Origin: Volvox africanus
Taxonomy: Eukaryota > Chlorophyta > Chlorophyceae > Chlamydomonadales > Volvocaceae
Reading direction: 5' to 3'
DNA length: 64,000 nucleotides
Assembly (NCBI GenBank): GCA_030268105.1
Contig: BSDZ01000003.1
Location: 6,093,501 to 6,157,500, forward strand
The notes under the pieces are model-generated. The model saw only the letters and a list, made by a program, of their open reading frames with translations. It was not told where the DNA came from and made no database searches. The first letter of the stretch is position 1, and the number at the start of each line of letters is the position of its first letter. The position numbers and the translations under genes are program-made. Shown here one piece after another: positions 13,023 through 29,419 of the stretch.

Positions 13023-14160
13023 ATGGAGAAACACCACTTGCTTCGCCGAGACCCTAACTGGCATCCAAACGGTTGTAACCTTTGTGGTCAGGTGCGTAGC
13101 ACTGAAGTTCAGCACGACATGCCACCCGCACGACCGCCAACCCGTTTGCATAACGTCCCCGCAGCTCGGGCACCAAGCAGCCAATTGCCCAAATGGCACT
13201 ATCAATTGGAGGCAGATCTATGGTGATGAGGCTTTTATCATGCGGCAGCCCATCTTTTATTCTGATATCCAGGAACGCATTAAGTTTAAGGAGGACGGCA
13301 TGATGGACCTTGAGGCAAGAGCGCAAGCATTCGCCAGGGTAAGCTGCTGCAAGGGAAATTGTTCGGGGTTAGGGAAGGAGATGCGGGAAAGAGAGGGGGA
13401 ATAAAAGGACCCCCGGTCTTGCGTTATGGTGCGGATTTCCAAGATCAGGGTAACGGCATGGGTTAGGGAACTCTTGCGCTAGTAGTAAACATCACAAGGT
13501 AATGTAAACATCAAGAGCAACCCTGCACGCAACCATGCGGCCTGCAGTAGGTTGAGGATAATCCTATCGTGTTATCGCGTGGACATACAGGGTAAGGCGG
13601 AGGAGGTGGGCCTCAATTGGGCTGAGATCGCGGCGAAGGCGGAGGAGCTACGTAATAAGGATCCATCGGAGGTCATTGCCAAAGTGGCGCCTGCAGGTGC
13701 GGATCAGGGGCAAGGAGATCGGGTAGGAGAACGCATGTTCGCTCACAGGGATCATGCATCCCTGCTGACTTTGGGAAACAGTGTACTACTTAGGCACAGA
13801 AACACAGGGCGGGGCATAAGCAGTGGTATGCTGTGATGTACGATTCGGCGATGTACAGGGCCACATAGCTGGATTGTCACGTCCTTTCGTTCAATAAACG
13901 GTATTGATATTGATATTGAGCAATCATCTCCAGCAAAGAACAACCTTCGCGGTGAAGCCTGCCTGAAATGTGCCCGCCGGCTCCAGATCTGACCTGGTTT
14001 TGAACGTCCCACGAGTCCTTTGTTCCGCTCCGCAGGCGATGACTCACTTCCGCCCGGCTGGGCCGTCGCGACGGATACCAACGGCCGCCAGTACTACTGG
14101 CACAAAAAGACTCAGAAGGTGCAATGGGAGCGACCCAGGGAGGATACGCCGATCAGCTGA
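13023..14160 (+). CDS. CCHC zinc-knuckle and WW-domain protein, putative RNA-processing factor
   Basis: Four exons join in phase: 13023-13091, 13165-13338, 13591-13696 and 14036-14160, giving 157 residues. A zinc knuckle forms across the first splice junction: Cys18-x2-Cys21-x4-His26-x4-Cys31. It is followed by the conserved segment INWRQIYGDEAF. The last exon is a WW domain (LPPGWAV, QYYWHKKT, VQWERP; signature Trp125 and Trp147, 22 apart). Zinc knuckles bind single-stranded RNA, and WW domains bind proline-rich partners such as splicing factors or the RNA polymerase II tail, so an RNA-processing role is inferred. Plant proteins with this knuckle start exist, but I cannot name the orthologue. 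The Met at 13023 begins the model; an upstream exon is possible. Confidence 0.75.
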
Positions 14161-16018
14161 GACTACGAGGGCTTTCAGACGGGCGAAGGGGGAGGACGGC
14201 ATTCGCTGACATGCACCGCAAAGCCCACGTTGAAAATCTGGCGTCGGCAATGGAGATCTCGGACCTGACCTTCATACCATTGGTATGGTAGAGGGGCCCT
14301 CAGTACTGGCATCAATACTGTTGTGCGATGTGGTGTTGTGTTGGTGTGGGACTTTCATGTCCCATCACATTCTTCAGCATCTGGATGCGGTGGCGAAGGG
14401 GCCGTGCTCTGCTGCCTGAGGATTCAAGGTCGATATAAACCGGGGGAGGTCTCGTGCAAGCTCACAATTGACAAACAGTAAAATTTAGTTGATTTGCCGA
14501 TGCGTGTTTATCAGGAAGCTCTGAACCTTGCCGAGGGCAGGGCTGCATGGGTTCGCATGTCCATGTAAGAAGCACTGCGGCCATAAGGTTGTTTGGACGT
14601 AGCGGACTGCTTTGTAGGTATACCGTCATTGGCTGCATCTGTGGGATGAACCCCGCGTGTACCTTCCGAACGGTATATGTACGCCCTCCCTCGTGGTAAA
14701 GCGGTAGCTAACCAGATTAGTGATCGTTTCTCATGTGGATGGCTCGTTCTGCAGTTCGGATGGTTTGCCACCTGCGGGTGGCAACAACGGTGACTTCGCA
14801 TGCACGGTCCAGACAGATGGGCTGTTCGGTGCACCAGCACCGGCATAGGCGGCCTGACGCAACCAGGGGCACGCAGGGGCAACTGACAAGTACGGGATGT
14901 GAAAGGTCATTGTGGTGTGGTTGCTCGAGTCCTGATCGGTTCAGCTGATTTGTAGGAGCGGGCAACTTCCTCTATTTGTTGGGCTGCCGTTTGACTGCAT
15001 GACAGCAAGCTCATATTGGGGACAGAAGTTGGGGATGATGGAGAAACATGAACTCATTGAATACTGCGCATTCTTTGGTAAATTGCACAGAATGATTATT
15101 GATTACCTCAGGCGCAGAGTTCTGTGCCGGTCACTTCCTAGTTGGGTCAGAAACGGGGATTGGGTTCTGTAAAGTTGTTGTTGGCCCGGCACTTGAGGTC
15201 GGGCCTCAAGTGCATATCCAATGCGACAAGTATTATACGTGAACCAGCAGGAAAAGTTTGTGCACATAGGTGGTCAAAAAAGGACTGAGGTCGCCGCAAA
15301 ACGGAAGTGTGCCAAGCCAACTTGTAATAATCTTTTCCGATGGCAGAGCCCCTCGGAGAGATTATTATTGTTGGCAGTTAAGGAGGGGAAGGATATAAAT
15401 ACTTGTACAGCGGTAGAAGGTAATCTTGTAGAAGGTAATCGGCGGATAGAGAAGATATGTTTTGGTCTCATAGCTATAAGCAATTATATTCGCAATTGAA
15501 ACTTAATTATGCAGCCTCTTCAAATAGTTATGCCCTCCACGAACCTTTGTCATGATGACTGGGATCTGGGAACAGCGTGCAACCACTAACCGAAGCGCGG
15601 GCAAGGTTCTACACATCTACGTCTCGGGTCTAGGGATGTAGGCGCAGCACTCCTAATTGGGAAGCATGCTTATATCGGTATTAATCCAGCTTCATACCTA
15701 TCAGAATCAGGCAACACTTTAGGGTACGTGAAGCGTTGGACGTCCTGCGTGGCCGTAATTACCGTTGTAGATTAGTGAGCTCTCCGGTTGACCACTTCAT
15801 GCCAGAGATTCCCACTGCAACTTCATGTGCGTATGTTACAAACGCTTTAAGTCCGCATCGAATACAGCTAGCCTTCATATTTCCCAAAACGAGATGGCGA
15901 CACGCTTTGAAAAATTGCCAAAATGCTCTCTTTAGCGTTGGAAGTGGACTGTAAGCTATTATCTGTCTGACAAAGATATCGGTGATAACTAACTAGCATA
16001 GTCTTTTGGAGGTGCAAG
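14161..16018. other. Spacer with 3'UTR and upstream region, no gene recognised
   Basis: This 1.86-kb stretch between two plus-strand genes probably carries the 3'UTR of the zinc-knuckle gene (TGTAA at 14564-14568, others at 15168 and later) and the promoter of the STEEP1-like gene. The open frames here are short and resemble no family I know. Confidence 0.5.
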
Positions 16019-18421
16019 ATGCCGAAGCGCACGACCCTTACGTTTACAAGCGAGGACGGGCCTCGTGTCGACTCAACCAAGCTATTCGTATATCACTGCA
16101 AATACTCCGGGCGCCATGCCTTCACAATAGGTGCGCTCCATGGCCCAGGCTGAAATATCACAACACCTCAAACAGCCATCCTGAAGGTGGATTACTTTGA
16201 ACGCAGATGCGGACCTTAAGAAGATGCCGCGGCGGCGGACAGACGGCGCGTACGTCATCGACACGGACGAGCACACGGTGAAGCTATACACCGCGGACGG
16301 AGGCGTCAAATTCATCAAACGGTAGGCGTGGCCACAGCATCGTAGGACTGCACAACAGACCGCATCATTCTGGAATGGCGCACTGACGATGTCAATGACG
16401 ATAGGCCCTGGCGAAAGGCTCTCGGCGAGCCACTCCTCACCCTCATCCCTCAAACGGCACGCCCCACGGGGTATAGGCGCGTGGCACGGCCGGGATCTTA
16501 GCTTCATGGCACACTGAGTACTGACGGTTCCATGAAAGGGTGCAACAACCTATTTTCTTCAGCAGTCCTAATCCATCCAGTGCGCGGATTGGAGCACCAG
16601 TGGCCTTGTGGCGGGAGGACCCAAGCGCAGGCACGCTTTAACACCATCTTTCAGATGTCCCAAACTTCTCCCTCAGTTTGGCCGCCTCCCATATCCAAAG
16701 ATGATTCTGCTAGCAAAGAAATAAACCATCAGGTCGTGTAACGCGCTTCTGCGGTCACACAACTTGTCACTAATGGCTGCTTCGTGTTACGTCTCAGATT
16801 GCGGTTGCTTCCCTCTAAATCCCATCACGTACCACCTACCCATGCAGCCAAAACGGCACCGTGGAGAAGCAGTACCGTCTGAACTTGGGCCAGCTGCCCA
16901 TTGCATACAAGAGCGACCTAAACAGCAATCTGCTCTACATCATGGATGGTGCGGTCACTACATACAGCAACCAGAACGCACGGAGGGCGGTAAGTGTGAG
17001 CCGCGTCGTGCACATACGTGCGCGTGGACGGATAGGAGGAATAGCCCATGCGATGACGGTTCGAGGTGTGGCGGTGCGAAGCAGCGTTAGGATGCGAAGG
17101 TAGTAGATTAGGCACCGTAAGACGGGTGCTTAATGAATGCCGGAAAGGGTTTTGCCTGAAGCGGGTGAGGCTCTTCTGTATGTTTAGCACCGAGTCCTCC
17201 GTGCCGTGCAACGCCCTCGCCCGCTTCCCAGCGCCCAGGCATTGTATTCTATCGACAAGATAGCGTGTCAAAATCCCGTAATGACCCCGTGTTTTTTACG
17301 CTGCCCCTGTCGTTGTTGGCATTGCAGGGTCGGCTGTTGGTGCCCCCTTGCATCAGCCGCTCCGAACGCAGCGGCCTCGTTGAGATGCGCCTAGAGCTCG
17401 AGGACCGATCACACCGCTGCATGCTGTCTCGTGTGACGGCTGACGTAGTGCGCGTGCATGTGACGGGCCTTATGGCCAATGACGCCGTGCACGAGGAGCT
17501 CTTCGACTTATTCGCCAAGGTAGTAGGGAGTCATGATCAGGTTCACAAGAGCTACGGTATGCGGAAGTACCCATAGGTGATGGTGATTTGCAAGACGGGC
17601 CACCAGTGCATATTGAAACGCAGCATGAAGGCAGCAGCGTAGGGGGCATGCAGTGCTTGGAAAGTTGGCTAGAGCGGATGTTTGGGGTCGGCGCAGGTTC
17701 CTGGATGTGAGCTAGCTAACAGACCCGCGATGTCCGTCACCTCCACGCTCGTGCCTTTGAATCACTTAAGGCTTCTCCCCAGTGGAATCACACGCGTCTC
17801 GGTCCCGTACCGTTTCACCCGATGTCCCCAGGTCCTTAACGTGCGTCTGTCCCAGCTAGATATCCGGCGGGCGAAGAGTAGTCGAAACCGCATTATGACA
17901 GTCGAGTCACTTACGCCCGAGCAGGTGAGGTCTAATGAAACGGGCAGTTACGAATAAAGGTGGTCGCGGATGAAAACGGTGAACCTTTCGGCGGCGCTCT
18001 CACGGAAAGGGGAGTGAGGCGGGTAGAAGCGCAGTACGCCTGTTAGCAGTTGGATCAGCAGGCGCGCTGCGATGGGTTCCCGGGAGCGGTAGGGGAGGAC
18101 AGGGGGCTGGCAAGTGGATTTACTAGCACTCGTTTTTTGCACAAGGGCAGGGGCGTAAGTGGCAGGCACCGGCCCTGTAGCATCTGAAGTGTCATGCCAC
18201 AGCCGGAAGAGTGTCTAACATTCAAGATGTCGTCATGTGCACACCTTGCGGTATCATCCACTGCCTCCGCACTTCCACACGTACAGAAATGTCTTGGCTG
18301 GCTCAGCGACTTAATGGCGGATCCTCTGTCCTGCGCCGTGCAGATTTACGAGCGGTTGAGGGAGGCGCTCAAGAAGCAGGCGATGGAGCGCGCTGAGAAG
18401 CGGCAACGGCGTCACATGTAA
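16019..18421 (+). CDS. STEEP1-like (UPF0428) fused to UPF0235/DUF167 protein
   Basis: Six exons join in phase: 16019-16130, 16207-16321, 16848-16989, 17328-17519, 17832-17924 and 18344-18421, giving 243 residues. Residues 1-123 match the STEEP1/CXorf56 family: start MPKRTTLTFTSEDG, then LFVYHCKYSGRHAF, LKKMPRRRTDGAYVID, VEKQYRLNLG and LLYIMDGAV. Residues 124-217 match UPF0235 (DUF167): CMLSRVTADVVRVHVTGL and LNVRLSQLDIRRAKSSRNR. From memory, Arabidopsis At5g63440 has the same two-domain order, so the fusion is of plant/algal type and not a local accident. Human STEEP1 is linked to STING trafficking and co-purifies with spliceosomes; the algal role is unknown. Metal-binding cysteines usual in STEEP1 are partly lost here (CKYSG where others have CxxCG). 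The basic tail ends in RQRRHM. Confidence 0.88.
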
Positions 18422-19812
18422 TACCGACAGTTGTGGGAGGTTGACGACCGAAGGATCCCGGGACGTGGAGGAGGCAGGAACTAAGGGATGTACAGTGAGG
18501 AAGGTTGGCGCGCGAAGAAAGGCCTGGAGGATTGGCAGTCGTTGTCTCTGCCGCCCTCGTCCTGACGTCCTCGTGCACATGTATGATTACGCTAGCATGA
18601 ACGCGTTGGCGGCGGTGAGTTTGACTGAACAGTAGAAGGCATGGGGCACACGGATAGAGGACAGTGCCTCCGGCTTGCAGCACGGCCCGTCACCTTTGTG
18701 GATGCAGATTGCCTATCAACTATCCCTTCGCCCTACAAAAGAGAATGGGAATTTGGTCAACGTGTCACGGGATTGGGAACGGTTTGACCTTCGCGTGTAT
18801 CTGAAGGACGTCGACTGCACGCTTGATCCTCCGCGACTTAGTGGAGGGTTGTGCCATGGAGGATGTTGGAGGATTGGGCAGCAACAATGACTCGGGATGG
18901 CACACACTGTAACAGACGTTGGTTGCCAACATATCGTGCTTTACGTTACATCTCGGTGTGCTTTCTGAAGATCCAAGAGACACATCTCGCCATCTTGATA
19001 AGCAACCGTCCGGGTACCCTTTCTTCCAAGTGCGCAGCTATCCAGCATTAGTTGAGTACAACCGCCGGTGCGCAGTTCCGGGACCATGTCCCAAAAGCCG
19101 GGGTTTCGCGAACCAGCTACCCACCAGGCATTTAATAATATCCGCCCTGGTTATTTCCAAGTCATTATGCCGAAAAATCCTCCCGAGCAGACGTTGCAGG
19201 ATACACAGCACAAGCCGCTGCTACACACTTCATGCACAGGTGCGTGCGACATTAGCCCTGTCCACGTACAAACTGCAACAAACATACACGTCGCCCCCAC
19301 GGCAACTAGCAAACTTGCCGAGTAGACCTTTATAATATTGGTCAAATCAGACGTCATCTCGGGAACCATCCTCGGTTGAAGGGTCGGCGACGGTGATGGT
19401 ACAAACCTGTGAAGAAATGATTGCCCTTCACTCTCTGTATCGACTAAACGCGGGAGACACACGAGACCACACACTCAAAACTGTACATGCTTGCTCATAA
19501 TTTCCTGCCTCAGCGAACCCGACCTGATCGTCCTCCTAATACCTTGTGCCGAAACGCAAAGCAAACACAGAAACCAACATAGCAACAACAGTGTTAAATC
19601 GCGAGCAACGTGTTCCACGCCCTGCTCGGGCCCCGTCCATGCAGTTACCCCCTCAGCTCGCGGGTCGCCTCACTGGACCGGGTCAGACTAAGAATTTAAA
19701 ACCGGCGCCGAACCAGGACCCCAGCAAGGTTCGGCGCCTTCGCTGCTATTCTCTTCTTGGCCCTGCAGCTCTGGCTACTTCATCACCGCAAGGCGCTATC
19801 CCCTAACTCGCT
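18422..19812. other. Convergent spacer between STEEP1-like gene and FTSH1
   Basis: Both flanking genes end here. A plus-strand TGTAA at 18908-18912 is a candidate poly(A) signal 487 nt past the STEEP1-like stop. Minus-strand signals for FTSH1 are not obvious in the first 800 nt; the nearest plus-strand TTACA outside the stop codon is near 18945. I see no additional gene. Confidence 0.5.
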
Positions 19813-24541
<4,729 letters not shown>

Positions 24542-25580
24542 GATTGCTCGGATACGTCGCGAGGTATTGAAGCAATGAATCAAAGTTTTGATTAATTAAC
24601 ACTCAGAAAATACCTACAACAAATGTTTGTAGGGCTGCTGTTACAAATTTATGAGAGCAGTCCAAGGGTTTATGTTGTATGGTGGCATCACTGAGTGGCC
24701 CAAAAAACATGTACGGCGTCTGGCAGGACGTGTGTTGGTGAAGTCACGCGCAGCGTCACACCATTAATTGTGGTCAATGGTTGGCACGCGATGATGAATG
24801 CATGTATTGCTTCTGATGTTACACAAGGGCCTGGAATACCAACTCACTTTATCAAGCTTCCGTTCACATAACGCAAATCTTAATCATGTATGATACGTGA
24901 AGCAGCTAACCATGGCAAGTAATGATGAAATGGAATGAGAAAGGTATGATTTGGAGGCAGAGCCGAGAACGTAGGTAGGCTCAGTACCGACACCCTAAGG
25001 GTGCGCTGCGTAAGGTATGCACGGTGAACGGCAGCGCTCATAAGAGCAATGGCGATGTGAACGTGATGGAAAAAATGAAGGAGAGAACTGAGCGACACGG
25101 ATATGAGGCCTACAGTACGGACGTTACAATCGCAGAACGAAATAGACAAGCGGCCGACACAGATAGATATAAGGCATCAACGAGAGGACATCCAATGATG
25201 TTTGACCGGTCCCACGTGCTCGCAGCGACGAGTGTAGTCAAGTATGGAACCAGAAGCCTGCCCAACAGAATGATACACCATGCAACTCCAACAACTGATA
25301 AGCTTACATGGACGTCAGGACTAGGCACGGTTTTGAGGGCGCGCATACACCTGGGCACAGGTGGGTGGCACTCCGAGGAGAATATTGTATCCCATGGGGC
25401 CGTGTGCCCCCAATGTTGCTATATAGTGTGCTTCCATGTGATCGGCTACGCGGGGATTGGCACACGACATGAGGTGAGACAGACGAAAATGCGTCTTGAA
25501 AGGTGTGAACCATGCAGCATGACGCATGCGTGCTGGTGGGGATGTTGCATGCACGGCTTAACGCGCGGCAGGGTCAGGGG

Positions 25581-26080
25581 ATTGTCCAACATACATACGA
25601 CGTGTCACATGGGACGTGATAGTGTACCCCGGACAGCCAGGGGGGCGCCTAACCCGGGTCCTGAGGCCCTTGTCCCGGAGCCCTTGCCTACTTCAACAAT
25701 CACCGTGTGTTACATTCCGTCCTTGCGCTTCCTGTCAAGGTTAGCTGCTGCTCGGAGTCCCCCGGGTGGTCAGTCCCGGGCCCTGGGTCCCCGGCTCACA
25801 GACACCCCCAGCCGGTCCCCCTGGGTGTCCGGGGTATACTATCACATGCGATGCGACCCATCGTGTGTTTGTTGGACAATTCTGTAACCTTGCCGCGACG
25901 AGCTAACTGCGAGCTATCCCATGACCCTGCCGAAACGGGCTATCCCGTGAGCTATCCCTTGACCGTGAACGTGAACATGAACTTGACCGCGAGCTATCCC
26001 GTGATCCTGCAGAGACGAGCTAACCGTGACAGGAAGTGCAAGAATGGAATGTACCGCACGGTGTATGTTGAAGTAGACAA
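25581..26080. repeat. Interleaved inverted repeats, candidate MITE-like element(s)
   Basis: Arm A (25581-25645) is the imperfect reverse complement of arm A' (25816-25880), about 65 bp at roughly 80% identity by eye. Arm C (25684-25746) is the imperfect reverse complement of arm C' (26018-26080), about 63 bp at similar identity. The order is A, C, A', C', so the two stems interleave rather than nest. Between A' and C' a short motif GAGCTATCCC recurs several times. Non-autonomous DNA transposon copies or a decayed composite are the likeliest origin; I see no transposase. Confidence 0.7.
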
Positions 26081-26482
26081 AATTTGGAATATACACAATG
26101 CTGTGAGCGAGGCAGCTGCATGACGCACGGGTAGAGGAAATGGTGTGTCTCTATCTATCCAATAGCCTAAGCTCGTATGAACGCAAGATATGAGGCGATG
26201 CGCGCAGCATAAAAAGGGCACGACACTTAAAGGAAGGGGCATGACGGGAGGGGACGGACGCAGCACTTCAATCTAGGGTCAGGCTTGAGTTCTTGCCCCT
26301 TTGGTTGCCACCTTTGGCTGCCACTAGCATTCGTTCGGCGTTACATGAAGAAAGCATGCAATGCTACTTAGCACCAGTCAAGTTGGCCAAACTGCTAGCC
26401 AGAGCTGCAATGGAGCGTCCAGCCCAGCAGCAGGCGTGCATAAGGGTGTTCTGTTGACGTCTACGAAACACGATCGATTCTT

Positions 26483-26722
26483 TGCTGGGGGTTTATCATT
26501 GAGATCGGACCACTAGTCCATGCTGACAGCACGCTATGTCATTTGTTAAGTATTGTGTTTACAGGTGTTGAAGTGCAGTCATTAAGCAGCCGCACCCCTA
26601 AGTGCTGGGGGTTTATCATTGAGATCGGACCACTAGTCCATGCTGACAGCACCCTATGTCATTTGTTAAGTATTGTGTTTACAGGTGTTGAAGTGCAGTC
26701 ATTAAGCAGCCGCACCCCTAAG
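26483..26722. repeat. 120-bp tandem duplication
   Basis: Copies 26483-26602 and 26603-26722 differ at one base (G at 26533, C at 26653). The unit begins TGCTGGGGG and ends CACCCCTAAG. No gene is nearby. Confidence 0.95.
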
Positions 26723-27141
26723 TTTATCAACGCAAATAAATATGCATGCCGGAATTGATTCTACTAGATGCTTTGAGAATGTATTGAAACTCTCTAAAGT
26801 TTATCCCTCTGTGGAGTTTGCCACGCCGTCTTCCATATGTGTGGCGTGGCTCTGTGTTGAGTAGCTCGATTCCCAATTTCGTCAGACGCTTTGCAATTTG
26901 TAATCACATTGTCGCATTATTGAGATTATCCGGCTGCCGGGAATAATCCGATCAGCGTCGTGAGGGCCACACAGATGGCGCGACCTCTACGGCAATTCCA
27001 AAACGGCCTTCCAGTCGTGCGCATTTTCATATACGCTTGTACACGATTTGAAGGTCTATAGAGTGGTGCCTGAATGCGAGCTCTTTGCCCTTCTGCATTT
27101 GTTTATACGACTGTACGGTGCGTTTAATCGCTGACACAAGT

Positions 27142-27146
27142 TTACA
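27142..27146 (-). terminator. Putative poly(A) signal of the DUF1279 gene
   Basis: TGTAA on the minus strand, 380 nt past the stop codon; the nearest one I found. Confidence 0.35.
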
Positions 27147-27525
27147 AGGGTTTTACGAGAGCTGCATATCGAGGCGGAATCGTCACCTTCTGCCTTTTTA
27201 ATGCTATGCCTGTAATTCATGAGCACATCCGGATGCAGAACTCACAACACAACCGCATTAACTGAGCCAACTGAACCTGGCGTCCGACCCGCTGCCATGT
27301 TGGGTTAGCTCGCATGCATGGCCTTGTATGTTAAATAATCGCATATGTCATTCACCATACACCTAGCCATCCACCGCTCCAGCGGAACCACATAATACAT
27401 CGACCTCAAGCTCCTCTCCCTCTCATTACTATACAACATCAAAAATTGATGCTCACCTCTCCATAATCCCTATGATACATACACCGCACCAGCATCGCTA
27501 AGGTAAACCGTCCACGGAACAGCGG

Positions 27526-28973
27526 CTAGTCGCGTCCATTGCTGCCTTCATCCTTCTTCCTGCCAAGGTATTTCGCCACCACTGGGGTCAACGCAACTGT
27601 TGGAGGGAAACGAACCGGCGATAGCGCTTTGTGTGCGGCATACGCCAGAGCAAAGGTGCCCACCTGCAAACATTTAGGGACATAGGAAGAGGCGGACACA
27701 TTGATGGGCGATTTCCTAGGGTACGCACAAAAGCGGCACGTTCCATTCAAAATAGGTTAACATCCTGGCCTTGTGGGAGGCAGTATGCACGTCAGACTGG
27801 AAACTCCTGGCGTCCCAAACGAATTGTGCCGGCCCGATCATCCGACAAGGGAGTGACATCCGTACTGCAATTAACCACAACAGATGGGGGCGCTGTGCAG
27901 GGGCTGCACGCACACTAGAAGCGACCTCCATGGGTACGAAGTTTCACAGGAGAGAAGAAAGCCCAGATCAGGTCGTGCCGTGTCAGATGCATTCCACAAC
28001 GCAACTCGGCCCACACTAATAGTCGCCACAGCACGATTTGGGACAATGGAGACCACATTCCCCATCGGGTCCGCCCAACTTCGCCAGCCCTAGCGAAGCG
28101 TTACCCTGTCAACACAGGCGCCGTGTTACCTTCTCGCTAGTGTCCGACACCTGAATCCCGATCTTTGCCAGAAGCGCAGGGATGTCCACACCTTAGGAAA
28201 TGTAAGGGAAAAGAGGGTAGGGTGACTCAGCGGATAAAATTTGTGTGACGCGAACAATATGCGAGTTTTGGCAGGGGACCGTTGGGCCCGATATGTCAAA
28301 GCATAGCAACCAAACGCGTTGCCCCTTGTCTTCATACATGTTGGCATAGTTTACGGCAATAGATCTTGTGCATCGGATCAAGGCCCGAAACATCCGCTTG
28401 TGTGTACTATGGCGGTACTTTGGCTGCCTTCACGAACCCCACAGCCATGGATTCTGGTTCACGCGGAACAAGGCGCCGAACTGCACACATACCAGCATCA
28501 ATCGCGAAGTAGCAGGCCGTGAAAGAGACGATAGCGAAGGAAATGGACGTGATCAGGTACGCGGATCCGTACTGAGCAAGCAACTGCTTCGCCTGCTCTG
28601 TGCTGCTCAATTTCCCGTCGCCGCCCTTAGATGTAAAAGCCTGCAGTGTTGAGGTTTTTAAGAGGACAGTGTAATAAGAAGGCATTGGCATTCAGCCTAA
28701 CCAAGCAAACGGAAAGTCCAGACCGCAAACCCTGCGGCACCTACCTTAAACAAGCCTGCCTCAAGGCCATACTTTTCAGTTGCAATTTCTGCCTCGGATT
28801 TATTTTCCACCTCAGGTTCCTAGCGATGCGTTGCAATAATGGCTCGGTTGGTGAATATCAAGACGACTTACAAAGTGCTACACGAAGCAGTCATAAAAGC
28901 TTACCTTGGTAGTAGGGGATACTCGGACTATTTGCCACGAAGGTCGGGACGGTGCAAACGGCCTACAAGACAT
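27526..28973 (-). CDS. FAM210/DUF1279 organellar membrane protein
   Basis: Five exons join in phase: 28973-28905, 28819-28745, 28640-28493, 28191-28130 and 27663-27526, giving 163 residues. The start MSCRPFAPSRPSW is Ser/Arg-rich and acid-poor, so it is probably a transit or presequence. The DUF1279 core follows: EKYGLEAGLFK, AKQLLAQYGSAYLITSISFA with one membrane span (ISFAIVSFTACYFAI), GVDIPALLAKIGI, then VGTFALAYAAHKALSPVRFP and TPVVAKYLGRKK. Animal FAM210 proteins act in mitochondria. Plant relatives are organellar, and their biochemical role is unresolved. It is divergent from the RDR gene across 446 bp. Exon 2 begins right after an in-frame TAG that supplies the acceptor, which supports that boundary. 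Confidence 0.88.
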
Positions 28974-29419
28974 CACGCTGGGTGGTTGGCGCCGCAGCGA
29001 CCCAGATAACAAGGAAACCACTTCGTGTAAAAAATGCTACCTGCATACAGTGCCCTCACACCGACGCACAATTGAGCTGCGGCGCGACAATTGCATAGAC
29101 GCCTGCATTTTGCCACGTATGCTCGGGGTCCTGGATACTATATATTGGCTCAGGTAGCAGAACCGCGCAGTCCCTCCAAAAGACCGTATGCCTTAGCTTG
29201 ATCCTATTTTTACATCTGCAGTTTGGAAAAGCAAATCCTGCCAAGCGACAAATATTGCTTTTTTGTTTTACAATGCCGTACAACTCTAGCTGTCGCTTCA
29301 TTAACGAAACAGCGCATATTGCTGCACCACGTAGTCATACGAATTTTCTGGCAGTCACTAAAGTTTTATTGTCCGCATGTCTTAAGTAATTGTGAGCACA
29401 TGCATCGCTTCGGGGTCCG
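28974..29419. promoter_or_regulatory. Divergent DUF1279 / RDR upstream region
   Basis: A 446-bp spacer between divergent start codons, holding both 5'UTRs. A TATATA run sits near 29140 but is not placed convincingly for either gene. A CAG just after 29470, inside the proposed first RDR exon, could be an alternative acceptor, so the RDR 5' end may lie further upstream. Confidence 0.4.

Larger units (their letters stand above)
24542..27525. other. 3-kb repeat-bearing spacer
   Basis: The spacer lies between FTSH1 (start at 24541) and the DUF1279 gene (stop at 27526), so it includes the FTSH1 promoter and the DUF1279 3'UTR. It contains the interleaved inverted repeats at 25581-26080 and a 120-bp tandem duplication at 26483-26722. 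Unusually long open frames cross the repeats (for example 25024-25887 plus), but they have no recognisable domain. No confident gene. Confidence 0.6.
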
